From: Lates calcarifer
Lineage: Eukaryota; Chordata; Actinopteri; Centropomidae
NCBI RefSeq assembly: GCF_001640805.2
Contig: NC_066850.1
Coordinates: 4,970,894-5,034,893 of the forward strand
Length of the DNA: 64,000 nucleotides
Direction: 5' to 3'
Made by a program: the position numbers and the translations under genes. Numbering within the stretch: the first letter of the stretch is position 1; each line of letters opens with the position of its first letter. This document shows positions 24,101-35,925 of the stretch, piece after piece. The notes below the pieces were generated by a model. That model was not told the DNA's origin, made no database searches, and saw nothing but the letters and a program-made list of their open reading frames with translations.

Positions 24101-25480
24101 TCGCACTGTGCAGACGGAGCAGGAGCCAAGAACATATCCTTCACCACTGATGAAAAGATACACTGACATTTGTAAGGATTGTGTCTTTGGGCTTATGAGA
24201 GGTTGACATAAATGTCAGCCAAGTGCAGTCAGAGAGCTGGCAGCAGAGAGGAAACACTGCATTCCCCTACCTGAAAACACACAGGCTTGATATCAGTCTG
24301 TCTGCTGCAGTCAGGGACGGGTTAGGAAACAAAGGGCCTCTGGACTCAGAGGGCCCTAAATCCTCCTACAGCAAGACCTCCAGACTGTGATGGAATAGCC
24401 AAAAAAAACTCCTTTCCTTAACACACTCCTTTGCTAAAGGAAGGTCCAGTGTCTCCTCTGCTAAAGGAGACAAGATAGGAAGCACTGAAACTCCTTTCCT
24501 TAACATTTAGAGAACTGCAACAGCTCTGATCATGGCTGAGGCCACAAAGACACACACAATTATCAGAAAAAGATGCACGAAACAACCACAAACAGTCATT
24601 TTGTGTCTGTCAGTCTGGACGTATTGCTGTCAGAGGTTGTGGGCCCTTTCCATCTCCACCCAAGGCTGTCCATGACAGCCAATTGCTGCTCCCTCCACAC
24701 AGCTCCAACTCCTCTCAACTAATTGTTACTGTGCTCGGGCTGTGACCCAGTTCTCTCACTCAGAACTTCTTTCACTTCACCAACAATAAACCAACACAAG
24801 TTTTTCAGGCGAGTTTTCTCGGCTCGGCTTTGTCTACCAGCCAAGCAATTCTGCAGCTGGGAGCTGCTCTGCTGCTGAACAAGTGGTATTTGAACAGAAA
24901 TAAGGCGGCCGCGGTGCTATTCTGCTGTCGTGAATGGGAGGAAAATGTATTGTTCAGCTGGAAGTCGTCATGCAGAGATAATACGCTGACATAATAATGA
25001 TTCACTGTGTTTTTGTGTGTCAGAAACATGCAGCATAGCAGAGAGGAGGCAGTCAGGACTGAAGGAAACCTCCTGATTTCTTTATTTTATGGAGCTGCTG
25101 AATCAGAAAGAAAAAATCTCTCTCTCATGTAAACGCAGATCAAGCAGCATGTGATTAGACTTCTACAAGCTGCAAAACAATAATTAAACATATCGTTAAC
25201 AGACCGGAGGAGCTCCACACGCTAACATTTAACAATTATCTTAGAATTTCAATGTATTATTACCAACATGACGGAGACTTACAGCAGCGAACATGTGACA
25301 GTTCAGAATGAAACAAAGAAGCACTAAAACCATCAGATCATCTCATCAATAGAGGTCATCATGAGCTCAAAATTAAAGCTTGTAAGTTTTCCTGCAACTA
25401 ACCTAACAGGAGACCCTGAAGGCCTCACAATACATCATTTTTGATCTCAACAGAGTAACTTTTAAAAACTCATCTTTCAG
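21111..25480. other. Intergenic, nothing coding seen
   Basis: No exon with splice signals was found on either strand. There is a triple gttatgagtt tandem at 21780-21800 and a GC-rich palindromic patch at 23120-23205 with repeated tggtc/ggccagg motifs. The rest is unremarkable AT-rich DNA. Confidence 0.5.
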
Positions 25481-25700
25481 GATTTTGTTGTTTCTGAGAT
25501 GTCACCTTAAAGAGGCTGAAAATGTGTTTTTTTTGCAAGGTCATAGCTCTCTTGACCTTTGACCTTTGACCACCAAAACCTAATGGGTTCACCCTTGAGT
25601 CCAAGTGAACATTTTTACCAAAATTGAAGAAATTCCCATAAAGTCTTACAGAGGTATGATGTTCACAAAAACGCGACGGATGCATTGAAAACACAATTTC
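25480..25700. repeat. Dispersed teleost repeat with tandem TGACCTTTGACC
   Basis: Landmarks in order: tttttttgcaaggtcatagc, ttgacctttgacctttgacc, accaaaacctaatgggttca, cttgagtccaagtgaaca, and an aaattgaagaaattccc tail ending gatgttcacaaaaacgcgacgg. I recognise this order as a common fish dispersed sequence. It carries two overlapping DR1-like nuclear-receptor half-site pairs at 25554-25573. Confidence 0.6.
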
Positions 25701-25869
25701 AAGAACATTTCAAATGCTCTAGGGCGCTCTCCAGTGGCCATGCTTACGTGACCAGCTGTGTAGCTTCATTAAATGTTGTAAATTAAATCCTGTAATAGCT
25801 TTTGTGTTGTGTTACATGCTGTTGGCTGTATTATAATGACACTGACAGATTTAAATTCCCTCAAACTGC

Positions 25870-26125
25870 AGCTAAAAAACTCCTCAGTGCCGGCGACAAC
25901 GCTCTTTGGCAACAGCCGCTGACTTGTTCTAAGTTTGAGGGATTAATAGAAATGAATTATTAATCAGTATAATTCAATCATCTCAGTCTGATTGTTCTAA
26001 ACTCCCTTTAGTGTTTGCCAAGCCACTTCATATTAAACCAAACAGACAGTTTGTAATCAGGCGGCTTTAAAAGAGTCTGACGGGCGAATTCATTTATCAG
26101 ATGGATATTTCCCCAGGTGGAGAAT
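25870..26125. other. Possible conserved non-coding block
   Basis: Non-repetitive DNA with TTAATAGAAATGAATTATTAAT, ATTCAATCATCT and gaattcatttatcagatgg motifs, all resembling homeodomain or Pbx/Meis sites. Proposed from motif density only. Confidence 0.25.
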
Positions 26126-26599
26126 CAGCTTCACAGGCTGTTATGAGCTGTGATCCGGAGCAGCAGGGAGGACGAACTCCCCAAAAACACATCAGACGCT
26201 GCACCCAGCAGTGAAACATCAGAGACTGGATCCATATATCTGCTGCATCTGGATTACACAGGACTGAGGAGCGAATGCTGAGGCTGCTGCTCTCTGAGTG
26301 TTCAGGCGTTCACTGTTTGTTTCTCGGCGAGGTCGGAGGGTCGACAGGTTTCCCAGCATGCAACAGTTCAACAATCAACTCTGTAACATTAAAGGTTTTT
26401 CACTGGAGATTAGATTTCAATTAAAACTTTTAACTGGTAGCTGTAGATATTTATGTTTACTGTCTCTTTGTTGTTGTTGTTTTTCATTATTTTGACTTTC
26501 AGGATCTTTTTTTTTTAATCACTTTGGCAGAAATGGGCTTCCATACAAAATGAGGAAACACAAAAAAAAAGAAAAGGGATATTATTCACATACTGTTTG

Positions 26600-26680
26600 T
26601 GACTCAGCAGATAGAGCAGGTCGCCCGCTAATCACAGGGTTAGAGGTTTGATTCCCAGCTCCTCCTGTTAAAGAGTCAAG
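26600..26680. repeat. tRNA-like head of a dispersed repeat
   Basis: The sequence gactcagcagatagagcagg resembles a Pol III A box region, and gttagaggtttgattccc resembles a B box; cagctcctcctgtt follows. This matches a known fish repeat in which a tRNA-like segment is followed by ctcctcc. The copy is decayed and no cloverleaf closes. Confidence 0.45.
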
Positions 26681-27104
26681 CCATTCCCAGACTCTCTCCA
26701 TTGCCAACAGAAATCCACAGACTCCTAAACTTCACCCAAAATCAAGTTTAATTAAATATATTGCGACTCTGAAATACAGGTTTAGAACTGAATCCCCTGA
26801 TAGAAAAATGAATGTAAACTTCATTAGTAAACTTTGTTACTCAGTTTAGTTCCTTTCTCAGCCACTAGAAGGCATTAGGTTATTTTTCTCCCTGTGCTGA
26901 GACCTCGGAGCCCACACACAGAACTCTAGGCTAAAAACCAGACGTTTCTCTTTTTTTTCTCCAGAAACTGAAAACAAATTAATTAAAACCAGAGAAGTCA
27001 GGTGTTTAAAACTTGTCATCTCACCTTTTTTAAAATGGAGACATCATTTTGGATCATTAAGAAACATCATGTCTGCTTCCTTTTAATTTGTCACTGTACT
27101 AATT

Positions 27105-27300
27105 GCTGTCCACATAGCCAGTCAATTAATTCAACCTAATTATAGCTCCATTTGCAAAAGCTCTAATTGACACGTAGATCTGTCTGCTGAACGGGCAATT
27201 AGGGAGGAGATGCATGAAATACTGCATGCATGAAATAAAATGATGGTCCTAATGATTTAATCAAATATAATGACTAATTACAGGAAGGAATCTGAAGGTC
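27105..27300. promoter_or_regulatory. Candidate enhancer dense in TAAT homeodomain sites
   Basis: Within about 190 bases: ctaattgc, tcaattaattc, ctaattatag, ctctaattgac, gcaattaggg, ctaatgatttaatc and gactaattac, plus the near palindrome tgcatgaaatactgcatgca. Homeodomain cores recur on both strands, and the block is free of dispersed-repeat landmarks. It lies between phf21b and nup50 and could serve either gene. Confidence 0.4.
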
Positions 27301-27469
27301 TTCAACTACAAGATTATTTTTTGTGGTTTCTTTTTAAACAAACAGAAAACAGACGATAACATTAAATCTCACACACCAAACTCCATAGATAAAAGACAGG
27401 ATTTTATTCTCTGTGTTATTTAAACTTTATCTTACCAACAAATCATACAGAGAATATGTTTTTTAGTAA

Positions 27470-27690
27470 CTCTGTGAATGAATGAACAGATGGATGTGTG
27501 AATAAATATATGAGTAAATGAATGAGTGAATGAGTGTGTAAACAAACATTTGAAATGTTTGGAATTAAAAACAGGAGAATAAATGAATAGGCATATGGAA
27601 TAAGTACATATGTGTCTGCTGAATGAATGAATGAGTGGGTACATGTGTGAATAAATACACGAAAGGGAATGAATAAATAATCCCCTACTG
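27470..27690. repeat. Degenerate GAAT/GTGA tetranucleotide array
   Basis: Interrupted gaatgaatga, gaataaat and gagtgaat units fill about 200 bases. This explains the Ser/His/Phe-rich open frames on the minus strand here, which are not genes. Confidence 0.8.
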
Positions 27691-28099
27691 AGTATGTTCT
27701 GACCACAGTGCAGAACTCCATTGTGTTTTTGTATTAATTTTAGACTCTGCCCCCCACTCTCCCTGCGTTCCCTCATGTTCCCTCATTTGCAGTAATCGCT
27801 GATGTTCAACATCCCTTCACGGCTGCTGATCAATAGTTTATCAGTTCTCTCGGGGGAGACGCCGGCTTTGATTCTGCTCTCAGCTCTGAACACTGGGTCC
27901 CCATTCAAACCACGGACCTGAACCGGCTGCTCCGGGCTTCAGAGGACCCTCCTCCTTTCTCCACCCGCTGAGAGGGGCCCCCATGCTGAGCCGAGGGGCC
28001 CCTCCATCTTATCAACACACTGTAATTCTGTCTGCACAGCGGGAAGGAGTCGCTTCTGTTAGAGCAGCAGCCTCTGATGTGAAGGTGAAAGACAAGTGC

Positions 28100-29480
28100 T
28101 CCACATTTACAGCGCACTGTTACTGAGAGTTTGTCTTTGATTTGTCTGACCAACGTATAAATCACAGAGATTCTGAGTTTACTGTGATGTAAAGCAGAAA
28201 ACTGAATTTTCTTTTAAAAACAGAAAAGTTTTAAAAGCCTCAGATCAGCAGGAGGGGTTTAATTTTACACTGTTTAAGGAGAAAACCTAAAATATATCTA
28301 TGTGCCTCTCAATGCACACTGTACTCTACATGTTTATGTACTTTTGTATGTGCAAAATAAACTTTTCATGTGTTAGAACGAGTCTCTGACATGTTGATGA
28401 TGATTTACAACTTCACAGACATGAACCTGGTCAGATTTCAGTCAGAGTGATGTGTCAGTGCTGTGTTTCTGCCTCGCTCAGCCTCACATGTTGGCCGGCC
28501 TGCTCCTTCTACATTATACAGGTTTTCTCTTTTTTCTGCTGCCAAGTCTTTCCATTTTCTCTTCGCCAGCTGGTCAAGGGTCTCCTGCTGCCGCTATGGG
28601 CCCATAGCTCACTTCCTACTTTCTCCAGCACCTGTTCCTATTTGGCAAGGCCGACTGGGATCCTGAAAGCTTGGATAAGAGCCATCTGCTGCCCAACTCT
28701 GCACCATTTTACCCCACAATCCCCTCGAGTCTCTGCACACAGCCGGAGTTTTCTCTGAAATGCTCAACGCCGCTGAAAGACGGAGGGAAAAGCTGAAATG
28801 AGCCGACTGGTAAATCCCAAAATCATTGTTTAGCTGAGGGGAAAAGCTATGAAGACTCAGATTAAATCAAAGCTGGACATGAGTAGCAGGTGGACTGACT
28901 GATAACTGTCACTTTTCATCTCAAATACTCAGAGTTATTCTGACCTTGACAGACCAACAGGGGTTTACTTTTAATGCCCTGGTCCAAAATGATGTTTTCA
29001 AATTCATAAGGATGAAGGAATTCATTATGAGACACTTTAAAGCTGCAACATGTTGTTACTGTGCCACTAAATCCTGCATTAAACATCACAAAACCTTGAA
29101 CGTGTCTCCAGTTTTAATGGTTTTCACTCTGACTTTAAAGATTATACTCCTCTGCTAGTGTGCAGCCAAACAGGAAGTTAACTGATAAATAAAAACTTTT
29201 TCTTGAAAGCATCCTCGCATCCTCAGGTCACATAAATCACAAAAATAGTAAGAAAGAAATACATGTAAAAAGCCACATCATATAATAATAATAAAGTAAG
29301 CAGTACCTTATGTACAAAAAAACTGCTCATATTAGCATTAAAATAAATACATAGACTAGTAGAATCAGTCAATAAAAATAGAAAAATAAATGAATTAGTA
29401 CATTAAACTGATGCACTGTTTTCATACCGTATTTAACAAAAAATTCTGTCTTCAAAGTTTACTGCTCAATTGTAAAGAAG
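28100..29480. other. Intergenic DNA upstream of nup50
   Basis: No exon was seen. The stretch is AT-rich from about 29160 and ends at the nup50 promoter. Open frames at 28447-28758 have no domain and no splice context. Confidence 0.5.
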
Positions 29481-29484
29481 CTAG

Positions 29485-29727
29485 CTGTTTTGGACTACAA
29501 CTCCCACCGTACACGGAGAGCTCCGTCTGCTGCGCATGAGCAAAGAGGAGGGACGCGCGAACCCATGCGGATGTGCCGCTATGTAAAATGGCGGCGTGAG
29601 ATAGGCTCGTTCAAAACACAGCGGTTTGTTTAGTTTTACCTGTGAAGGTGTTAAAGTCACGTTTGTGAAGCGGTGATCGTCACCTGGAGCTGTCACACAG
29701 TCAGTACGGATTCACATTCCACAAAAG
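29485..29727 (+). promoter_or_regulatory. nup50: nup50 promoter and non-coding exon 1
   Basis: ACTACAACTCCCA at 29494-29506 resembles the ZNF143/SBS element of housekeeping promoters, and AAAATGGCGGC at 29585-29595 is a YY1-type site usually found at or just after the start site. There is no TATA box. A donor AAAAG|GTATGA ends the untranslated exon at 29727; the next exon begins at 30606, ten bases before the start codon. Confidence 0.75.
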
Positions 29728-30605
29728 GTATGACAGATCTCTTCAGCCCGGCTGTGATCGGAGCTAATGTTAGCGCCGAGATGGGCTTTAACATGACGTT
29801 AGCCGCTAGCCACCGCTAGCTGCGAACGTGCGGGCCCGGTTAGCTTTAAAGCCTGCCGTTAGCTCACCGGCTAACAGCCCGAACATGGACGTTAAACACC
29901 CGATGAACTTATTTACAGGGTTTTTAATCTCTACACAGTTTAATCAAACTGTTTTACCCGGTTAACTGTCAATCTCACCTGAGTCTGGGCGGTTATCTCG
30001 TTAAGTTGAGGCTCTGATGGATGTTAGCCGGGTGGAGCTAACTGACTGAAGCTAAATGACCGATCATTAAGTTAAAGTTTACACGGCAGGTTTTTAATAT
30101 TTAACTGTGGAGCTGTGTGGAAAGAGAAATATTAGGCTTAACTGTCAGATCAGGACGTTAATGGACTGATGGATGTTACGCACTGAGCCTCAGACTAACT
30201 GCTGGGGTGATTGTTACAATACAATGAATTATTTACACCAACAATGTGCAGTTTATTTATCAGCTGTTGTACATAAATGTTTATGTACATATAAGTTATA
30301 TCTTAATAAAGTTATATCTAAATAAATATTTACTGCGATTGTTTCTGTTACTTAAGGTTTTTTATTTGTGTTGTGCCATTTCCTTTTCCTATTCTTTGGT
30401 TATTTGTCTCTTTAACTGTCTGTATTTTGACTTTTTATTGAACATTAACCTGCAGCTACTGATTACAGGTCCACAATTGTATGTAAACTCACTCGTGACT
30501 GGTCCCGATCCTGGTCCAGCTGTTGATGATGAATGATTAAGATGAGCCAGTTGATGTTTGGCTGCTAACTTTACTCCTTCTTCTTCTGTTGTTGTTGTGT
30601 TACAG
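29728..30605 (+). other. nup50 intron 1 with a GTTAGC/GCTAAC cluster
   Basis: From 29763 to 29880 the hexamers GTTAGC, GCTAGC and GCTAAC (or close variants) occur about ten times, with further copies at 30024-30052. The remainder is AT-rich, and the intron ends at ttgttgttgtgttacag. Confidence 0.7.
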
Positions 30606-30615
30606 AGCAGGTGGG

Positions 30616-33600
30616 ATGGCGAAGAGGATCGCTGATAAAGAGTTAACGGACAGGAACTGGGATCAGGAGGAGGAAGGAGAGGAGGTGAGTATCAGATAAT
30701 TTAAACTACTGCAGCGTTAACTGGACTGAGACTGAAGATTATAAACAAATAAAAACAAAGATATTAAAAGGAACAAAAAATGAATCTAAACCTGGTAATA
30801 TTTTGTCTTTCATCAGGCAGGGACGTTTTCAGTTGCAAGTGAAGATGTGTTGAAGAACCGAGCGATTAAAAAGGCCAAACGCCGAAATATTGGAACAGAG
30901 GTAACACACGCACACTTACAGCTCCCTACAATGGATGAAATGTGCAGCAAATATTCACAGATTATTTGATTCTGTGGTTGATTTTCAGTCTGAAGCTCTC
31001 AGTTCTTATCCAGCAGTTGATCTGTGAATGTCTCCGTCTGTTTCAGGGTGAAGGTGGAGGTGCATTCAAAGGGTTTAAAGGGTTTTCTTTGACCACGTCG
31101 GCCACCAGCGGAGGTGCAACTCCCACCATGTTTTCAGGTTTTGGGAACGGTGGAGGCTTCAAAGGCCTTGGCAGTCTGACCAACGGAAACAGCATCACTC
31201 CTTCGTTCGGAGGTTTCTCATCTCCCGCAGCATCCACTGCTGCTCCAGGTCAGTTAAAGCCGTCAGTGTTGCATTCTGGGAGCACAGACGTTGTCTATCT
31301 GGTGACTTGGTGGGGAGCTCTCTTTGTCACATGGTGGAGAAGGTTTGAGTTTGGTCTTCAGCTCAGGGTGTCTGAATATTTCACAGCGTATTTCTCTCAG
31401 CTGTTTCCAGATCAGTGATGATGGGAGCTGCAGATGTCAGCTGTTTCTCTGCTGGGGTTTGACCCAAATACAGAACAGACACAGGTTCATCATGTAAATT
31501 ACTCATCAGTTTATCATTGTGTTTCATTGTGATAATTACAGAGACAGTTTTATCTTCTGCTCTCATCAGCAGTGAAACAAGGACACATGTTTTTATAATA
31601 GAACTCAGAGCTGCTCAGGTGAAGCTCAGTCTGTTTAAATGTTTAAACCAGACTAGCTGTTAGGACCAGGTCTCTGTGGATTTTATGACCAGACTGATCT
31701 CAGCAGACCTGGTCAGTACCTGGTCTGTCTTCTCCTGGAGAATCTGATTGTCTTGAGTTTGTGATCCTGAATTTCTCTGTTTAAGATGACACTGTTGTAA
31801 CTGACTGAGCTTCTCTGTTCTTGATGCTGCAGATGTTTCGCTATAAAAGATTCAGGAAGTCTTAAAAAAGCAGCAAATAAATAAACTTAATAAGATATAA
31901 TTTTCTGTTATTGGGATAAAGAGCTTCACCTGCATCTTAGAATCTACTTTTGCAGCAGAAATCCATGTATTATTATTTTTACTAAAACAAACCATTTTAA
32001 TTTGTTTGTGTGTCTTCCTGTAGAGTTTCTGTTCCTGGTGTTTGATGTGATTTTGTGACCTGGTTCGGCTAATGTTAATGTTCTCCTCTGATAAAACCCT
32101 GATCCTCAGTCGACTGTTGACCTGTAATGAGGTTGAAAATCTGCTCCATTGTTGAGGCTCCTGCTCTGGCATTAGAGTGTAATGGAGCTGAATCAGCGAG
32201 CGTCTGTGTGTTTGCGTCTGGCTGCTCGTTCATTTCATGTCGTCGCGTCGCTGCAGGGCAGAGGGAGGGGAGGGGGTGAGGGGGGGACTGCAGAGAGAGG
32301 GGGGAGGGGCTCCTCGCTTCTCTTCTTCCTCCAGCTGTAATGTTTCTCCCTCCATCATCTCAGGTCTGACATTCAACGGCCCCGCCTCCGCCAAACCCAC
32401 CGCTGACATCACAGCCAAGCAGACCAATGGCTCCACCCCGAGCCCGACTCAAAGCTCCGGCAGCAGCAACAAGGAGTACAGTCGGCAGCTCACGGCGCTC
32501 AACTGCTCCGTGCGGGACTGGATCACCAAACACGTCAATGACAACCCTCTGTGCGACCTCAACCCCATCTTCAGGGATTATGAGCGACACCTGGCCAGCA
32601 TCGAGCGCCAGTACGGAGCCGGATCCTCCGCTGCTCCAGCCGATGGAGGCTCGGAGGAGAAGAAGCAGGGAGGGAAGCTGCCAACCACAGCCTCCCCTCC
32701 TCCTCCTTCATCCACCTCCACCTCCAGCAGCAGCAGCAGCAGCTCGGCGGCTCCGGCTGCAGCTGCTTCTTTATTCTCCTTCAGTAAAAAAAACACAGAA
32801 GACTCGTCCCTGGACAAAACCTCCAGCGCCGCTCCGATCCCCGCTGGCGTCACGTTTAACTTTGGTCAGAAGGTGGATAGCTCAGTCCTCGGCTCCTTAG
32901 GGTCCAAGACGACGACCCCCAGCTTCTCCTTCTCCTCCTCCTCCGGCTCCTCTTCCGGTCAGACGTCTCTGTTTGGAGCTGCTGGATCTGCTGCTCCGCT
33001 CTCCTTCAGCGGGACGAAGGCGGAGGACGCTCGGCCTGCAGGTACACCGACAGGATTCACTAAAGTCCTGAGACGTTCAGAGGAGGCAGACAGACTTCTC
33101 TCTGATTTATTAGTTTGTAAAGGACAGTTCTTCTTCAGCCAGAGTCACAGGAGGAGGAAACAACTTTTAATTAGAGCGGCAGCTGATACTGATAAATTAT
33201 TATTGATTAAAAGATTTGGAGCTGCAACAACCAGTTGACAGAAAAAAATGAAGAGTGACGAATTGTTTAATTAAAAAATATCAAATATTTGCTGGTTCCT
33301 GCTTCTCAAATCTGAGGATTTACTTCTTCCTCTCCTGTCAGACAGTAAATGAAACATTTTAAAGTTTTTAACTGTTGGTTGGATAAAACAAGATGTTCCA
33401 GATCATCACTCTTGAGCCCCAGGAAGTTGTGATGAAAGTTTTTCATCAAGAGAATCGAATGAGAAAAATAAGTGTGAAGGAAAACTGGATATTTTCACAT
33501 TTGAGCTAAAACCAGAAGATTTCTGCATGTTTCCCTTAAATGACTTAAAATTAGTAAATGTGTCAGCTCTAGTCCTCATGTGAAATAACCTAAATGACAG

Positions 33601-35100
33601 AATTTCTGTTGATTAAAATTCCATTGAGTGATCATTTCAGCTCTTTGATCAGAAACTTCAGTTTCAATTAGTTTTTAGGATCGTAATAAATTAAAAACTC
33701 AGTTTTGTGTAAATGTAAACTGCAGTGTAGTGTCAGTTAAACTGTGGTTACATGGATCCAGTCGTCTGTCCTGAGATTATTAGGAAAGTGTGAAAAGCAG
33801 AGATTATTTTCATCTTTGATTTGTCTGTCGATCGTTTCTTTAGTCAGTCATTGATCGTTTGTAAAGAGTCAGAAAATAGTGAAAACTCTTCGTCACAGTT
33901 TCAGATTGTTTCATGAGACCAACAGTTCAAAACCAAAGATGTTTAGTTTCCCGTCAAACAGCAGCTTCACATTTTAGAGTTGACAGTAGGCATTAGAGAG
34001 AGAGATTTAAACTTTACCTTCAAACTGAAGCTTCATGAGATGTCGTATTTTCTGTTCGTAGACGAGAACGGAGACGAGGAGTCGGAGGAGCCGCCCAAAC
34101 CTGAGGTGAAAGAGGTGAAAGAGGAAGACGCCTTCTACTCAAAGAAGTATGTCTGAGTCTGTATTAAACCTCAGCTGCTGCGTTTCATCACTTATCTCTG
34201 TTCTTTCACACGTGAATATTGAGATATATCAGCAGTAACTGTCTCTGTGTTCAGGTGTAAAATGTTCTACAAGAAGGACTCCGAGTTCAAAGAGAAAGGA
34301 GTGGGAACTCTGCACCTCAAACAAACAGCAGAGGGAAAAACTCAGATGATCATTCGAGCCGACACCAACCTGGGTAAAAAAAAAAAAAAACCATAAAGAT
34401 TCAACTACAGCAGCAGGAGTTAGAAAGATAATGTTCATGAGGAAAGAAGGAAATTAAAGTTGATTTAGTTTGATTTACAACTACTGTAGACAGTTTGGTC
34501 GTATCTGTGATCATTTAAATATATAATAATAATCTCACACAGGCTGAAAAGTGGAGCAGCAGCGTTTTTTCTATTTTACCATCAGCTCACAAACAGAAAT
34601 CCAGACTGAACTGTGATCAAACAGCTCCACCTGCTGCTCACTCACAGGAACTGTTTGCTCTATTATGTGGCGCTTTTACTTCAGTAAAGTATCGTGATTA
34701 CTTCCTCCACCCCAAAAGTCACACAATAACACACACACTATTTTTGAACCTGGACCTTACTACATACTACACACTACATACATATATATATCAGTACCAG
34801 ACTCCAAAGTATTGGCGTTATCCTTAATAATCTGATGTATTGATAATGGATTATGGATCTGTTAGGTGTGTTAACGACCTGCCTCTCTCCTCTCCGACAG
34901 GAAACATCCTGCTGAACATCCTCGTGCCGTCATCCATGCCGTGCTCTCGGGTCGGTAAGAACAACGTGATGGTCGTCTGCGTCCCGAACCCGTCCATCGA
35001 CGACAAGAACCCCAACAGCCCCGTCCCCCTCCTCATCCGGGTCAAAACCGCTGAGGACGCCGACGAGCTCCACAAGACCCTGGAAGAGAAGAAAGGCTGA
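30616..35100 (+). CDS. nup50: Nuclear pore complex protein Nup50
   Basis: Coding exons: 30616-30684, 30817-30900, 31047-31248, 32364-33041, 34062-34146, 34255-34373 and 34901-35100. All are flanked by GT-AG sites and all phases join, giving 478 residues (human 468). Nup50 is a mobile nuclear-basket protein that binds importin-alpha and Ran and speeds cargo release after import. Seen: N-terminal MAKRIADKELTDRNWD, the importin-alpha binding segment, with the basic IKKAKRR at 40-46; FKGFKGF at 58-64; scattered FG dipeptides near 83, 105, 284 and 321; a Ser/Ala/Pro-rich stretch near 230-250; and a C-terminal Ran-binding domain from about 360 (FYSKKCKMFYKKDSEF, then GVGTLHLK). The start is the first ATG of exon 2 and matches the conserved terminus. 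It converges with kiaa0930. Confidence 0.97.
32263..32310 (+). other. G-run cluster before the nup50 exon 5 acceptor
   Basis: Consecutive runs of 3-7 G separated by 1-3 bases lie about 50-100 bases upstream of the acceptor at 32363, on the transcribed-sense strand. The pattern satisfies the usual four-run rule for a G-quadruplex. Confidence 0.6.
33160..34010. repeat. Two dispersed-repeat copies in nup50 intron 5
   Basis: Copy one (33200-33600): gagctgcaacaaccagttga, then tttgctggttcctgcttctc, then ctgttggttggataaaacaa. Copy two (33770-34010), opposite orientation: gattattttcatctttgatt, then cagaaaatagtgaaaa, then ccaacagttcaaaaccaaag. Both belong to the family at 3290-3600. Confidence 0.6.
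34650..34850. repeat. Degenerate relative of the palindromic element in nup50 intron 7
   Basis: Holds the centre (gcttttacttcagtaaagta), an aagtcacacaataacacaca segment and a short cagtaccagactccaaagt arm piece, but the arms are truncated. The intron also has poly-A directly after the exon 7 donor. Confidence 0.5.
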
Positions 35101-35925
35101 GCCTCCCCCTACTCCCCCACCTCACTCCTTCCTGAGCTTTTAGCAGACTTCACCCGGTCATCCTCAGACCCTCCAGACTCACCGACCTCCCTCGTCATCA
35201 CACCGGTTTCACCCACACACACACGTAACTTCACACATCCTGGTAAATCAGCTGTTTAATTGGTGGTCATACTGTGAAATCTTTTTGTTTTAAATCAGAA
35301 ATATTAGAAGCAGGTCGTCGTCGTCGCCACTCCTACATTCCTCCGGTCCGACGCTGCTGCTGCTGACAAACAGAGCGACGTGTGTGAGATCTGTTTCAGT
35401 TTTACTGTTTTAATTTGGTCGCCGAGTGACTGAACGTGTGAATCCAGAAGAATTATTATTATCAGAACGATCATCTATGATTCTGATCCTTACCGCTGAG
35501 GTTTTTTGGGGGAAAAGCTCCAAATAAAAGGTCCAGTCGATTTGGTTTTACAAATTAAACTCTTGCAGTAACAGTTAATTTTTTTTTAAATGAGCGTGTG
35601 TCGAGGATTTCGAGCACAGAGTGTCTGAGTGTTTTTCTTTTTGTGCTCTGGAAACTATTTATTGTGTCGGCAGGATTTGTACTCCCACTGATTGAACCTG
35701 GTGTGAATGTTTCCCCCTGAAGAGCTTCTGAGAACGGTGTGAATCAGACCAGATGTTTTATTTTTATTTTGTTTTGTTTTTTCTGTAAAACATGGACTCT
35801 GTTGTTTTTCCAAGTGTCCTTTGTGTGGCCTTCGGTTCGGCCTTGGAGATGAGGCATGCTGTCATCGTCTGAGAACATTTGTAAAGGCATTTATTGGGGA
35901 ATAAAAGGAAACAAACCAACACGGC
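35101..35925 (+). other. nup50: nup50 3' untranslated region
   Basis: Follows the TGA at 35098-35100. An AATAAA at 35523-35528 could give a short transcript; a second at 35900-35905 is followed by GT-rich DNA and probably ends the main transcript near 35925. The end is inferred. Confidence 0.65.
35890..35905. terminator. Back-to-back poly(A) signals for convergent genes
   Basis: TTTATT at 35890-35895 and AATAAA at 35900-35905 are separated by GGGG, so each strand carries an AATAAA hexamer. nup50 comes from the left and kiaa0930 from the right. This is the only TTTATT I see between about 35.9 and 36.3 kb, although others lie higher up in the kiaa0930 trailer (37.2-37.8 kb). Confidence 0.5.

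Noticed and set aside
28447..28758. 103-codon Cys/Ser-rich frame upstream of nup50
   Set aside because: No homology, no promoter and no splice context.
32237..32363. Open frame continuing upstream of nup50 exon 5
   Set aside because: Chance openness of the G-rich intron 4 end; a canonical ctcag acceptor at 32363 and phase agreement with exon 4 define the exon.
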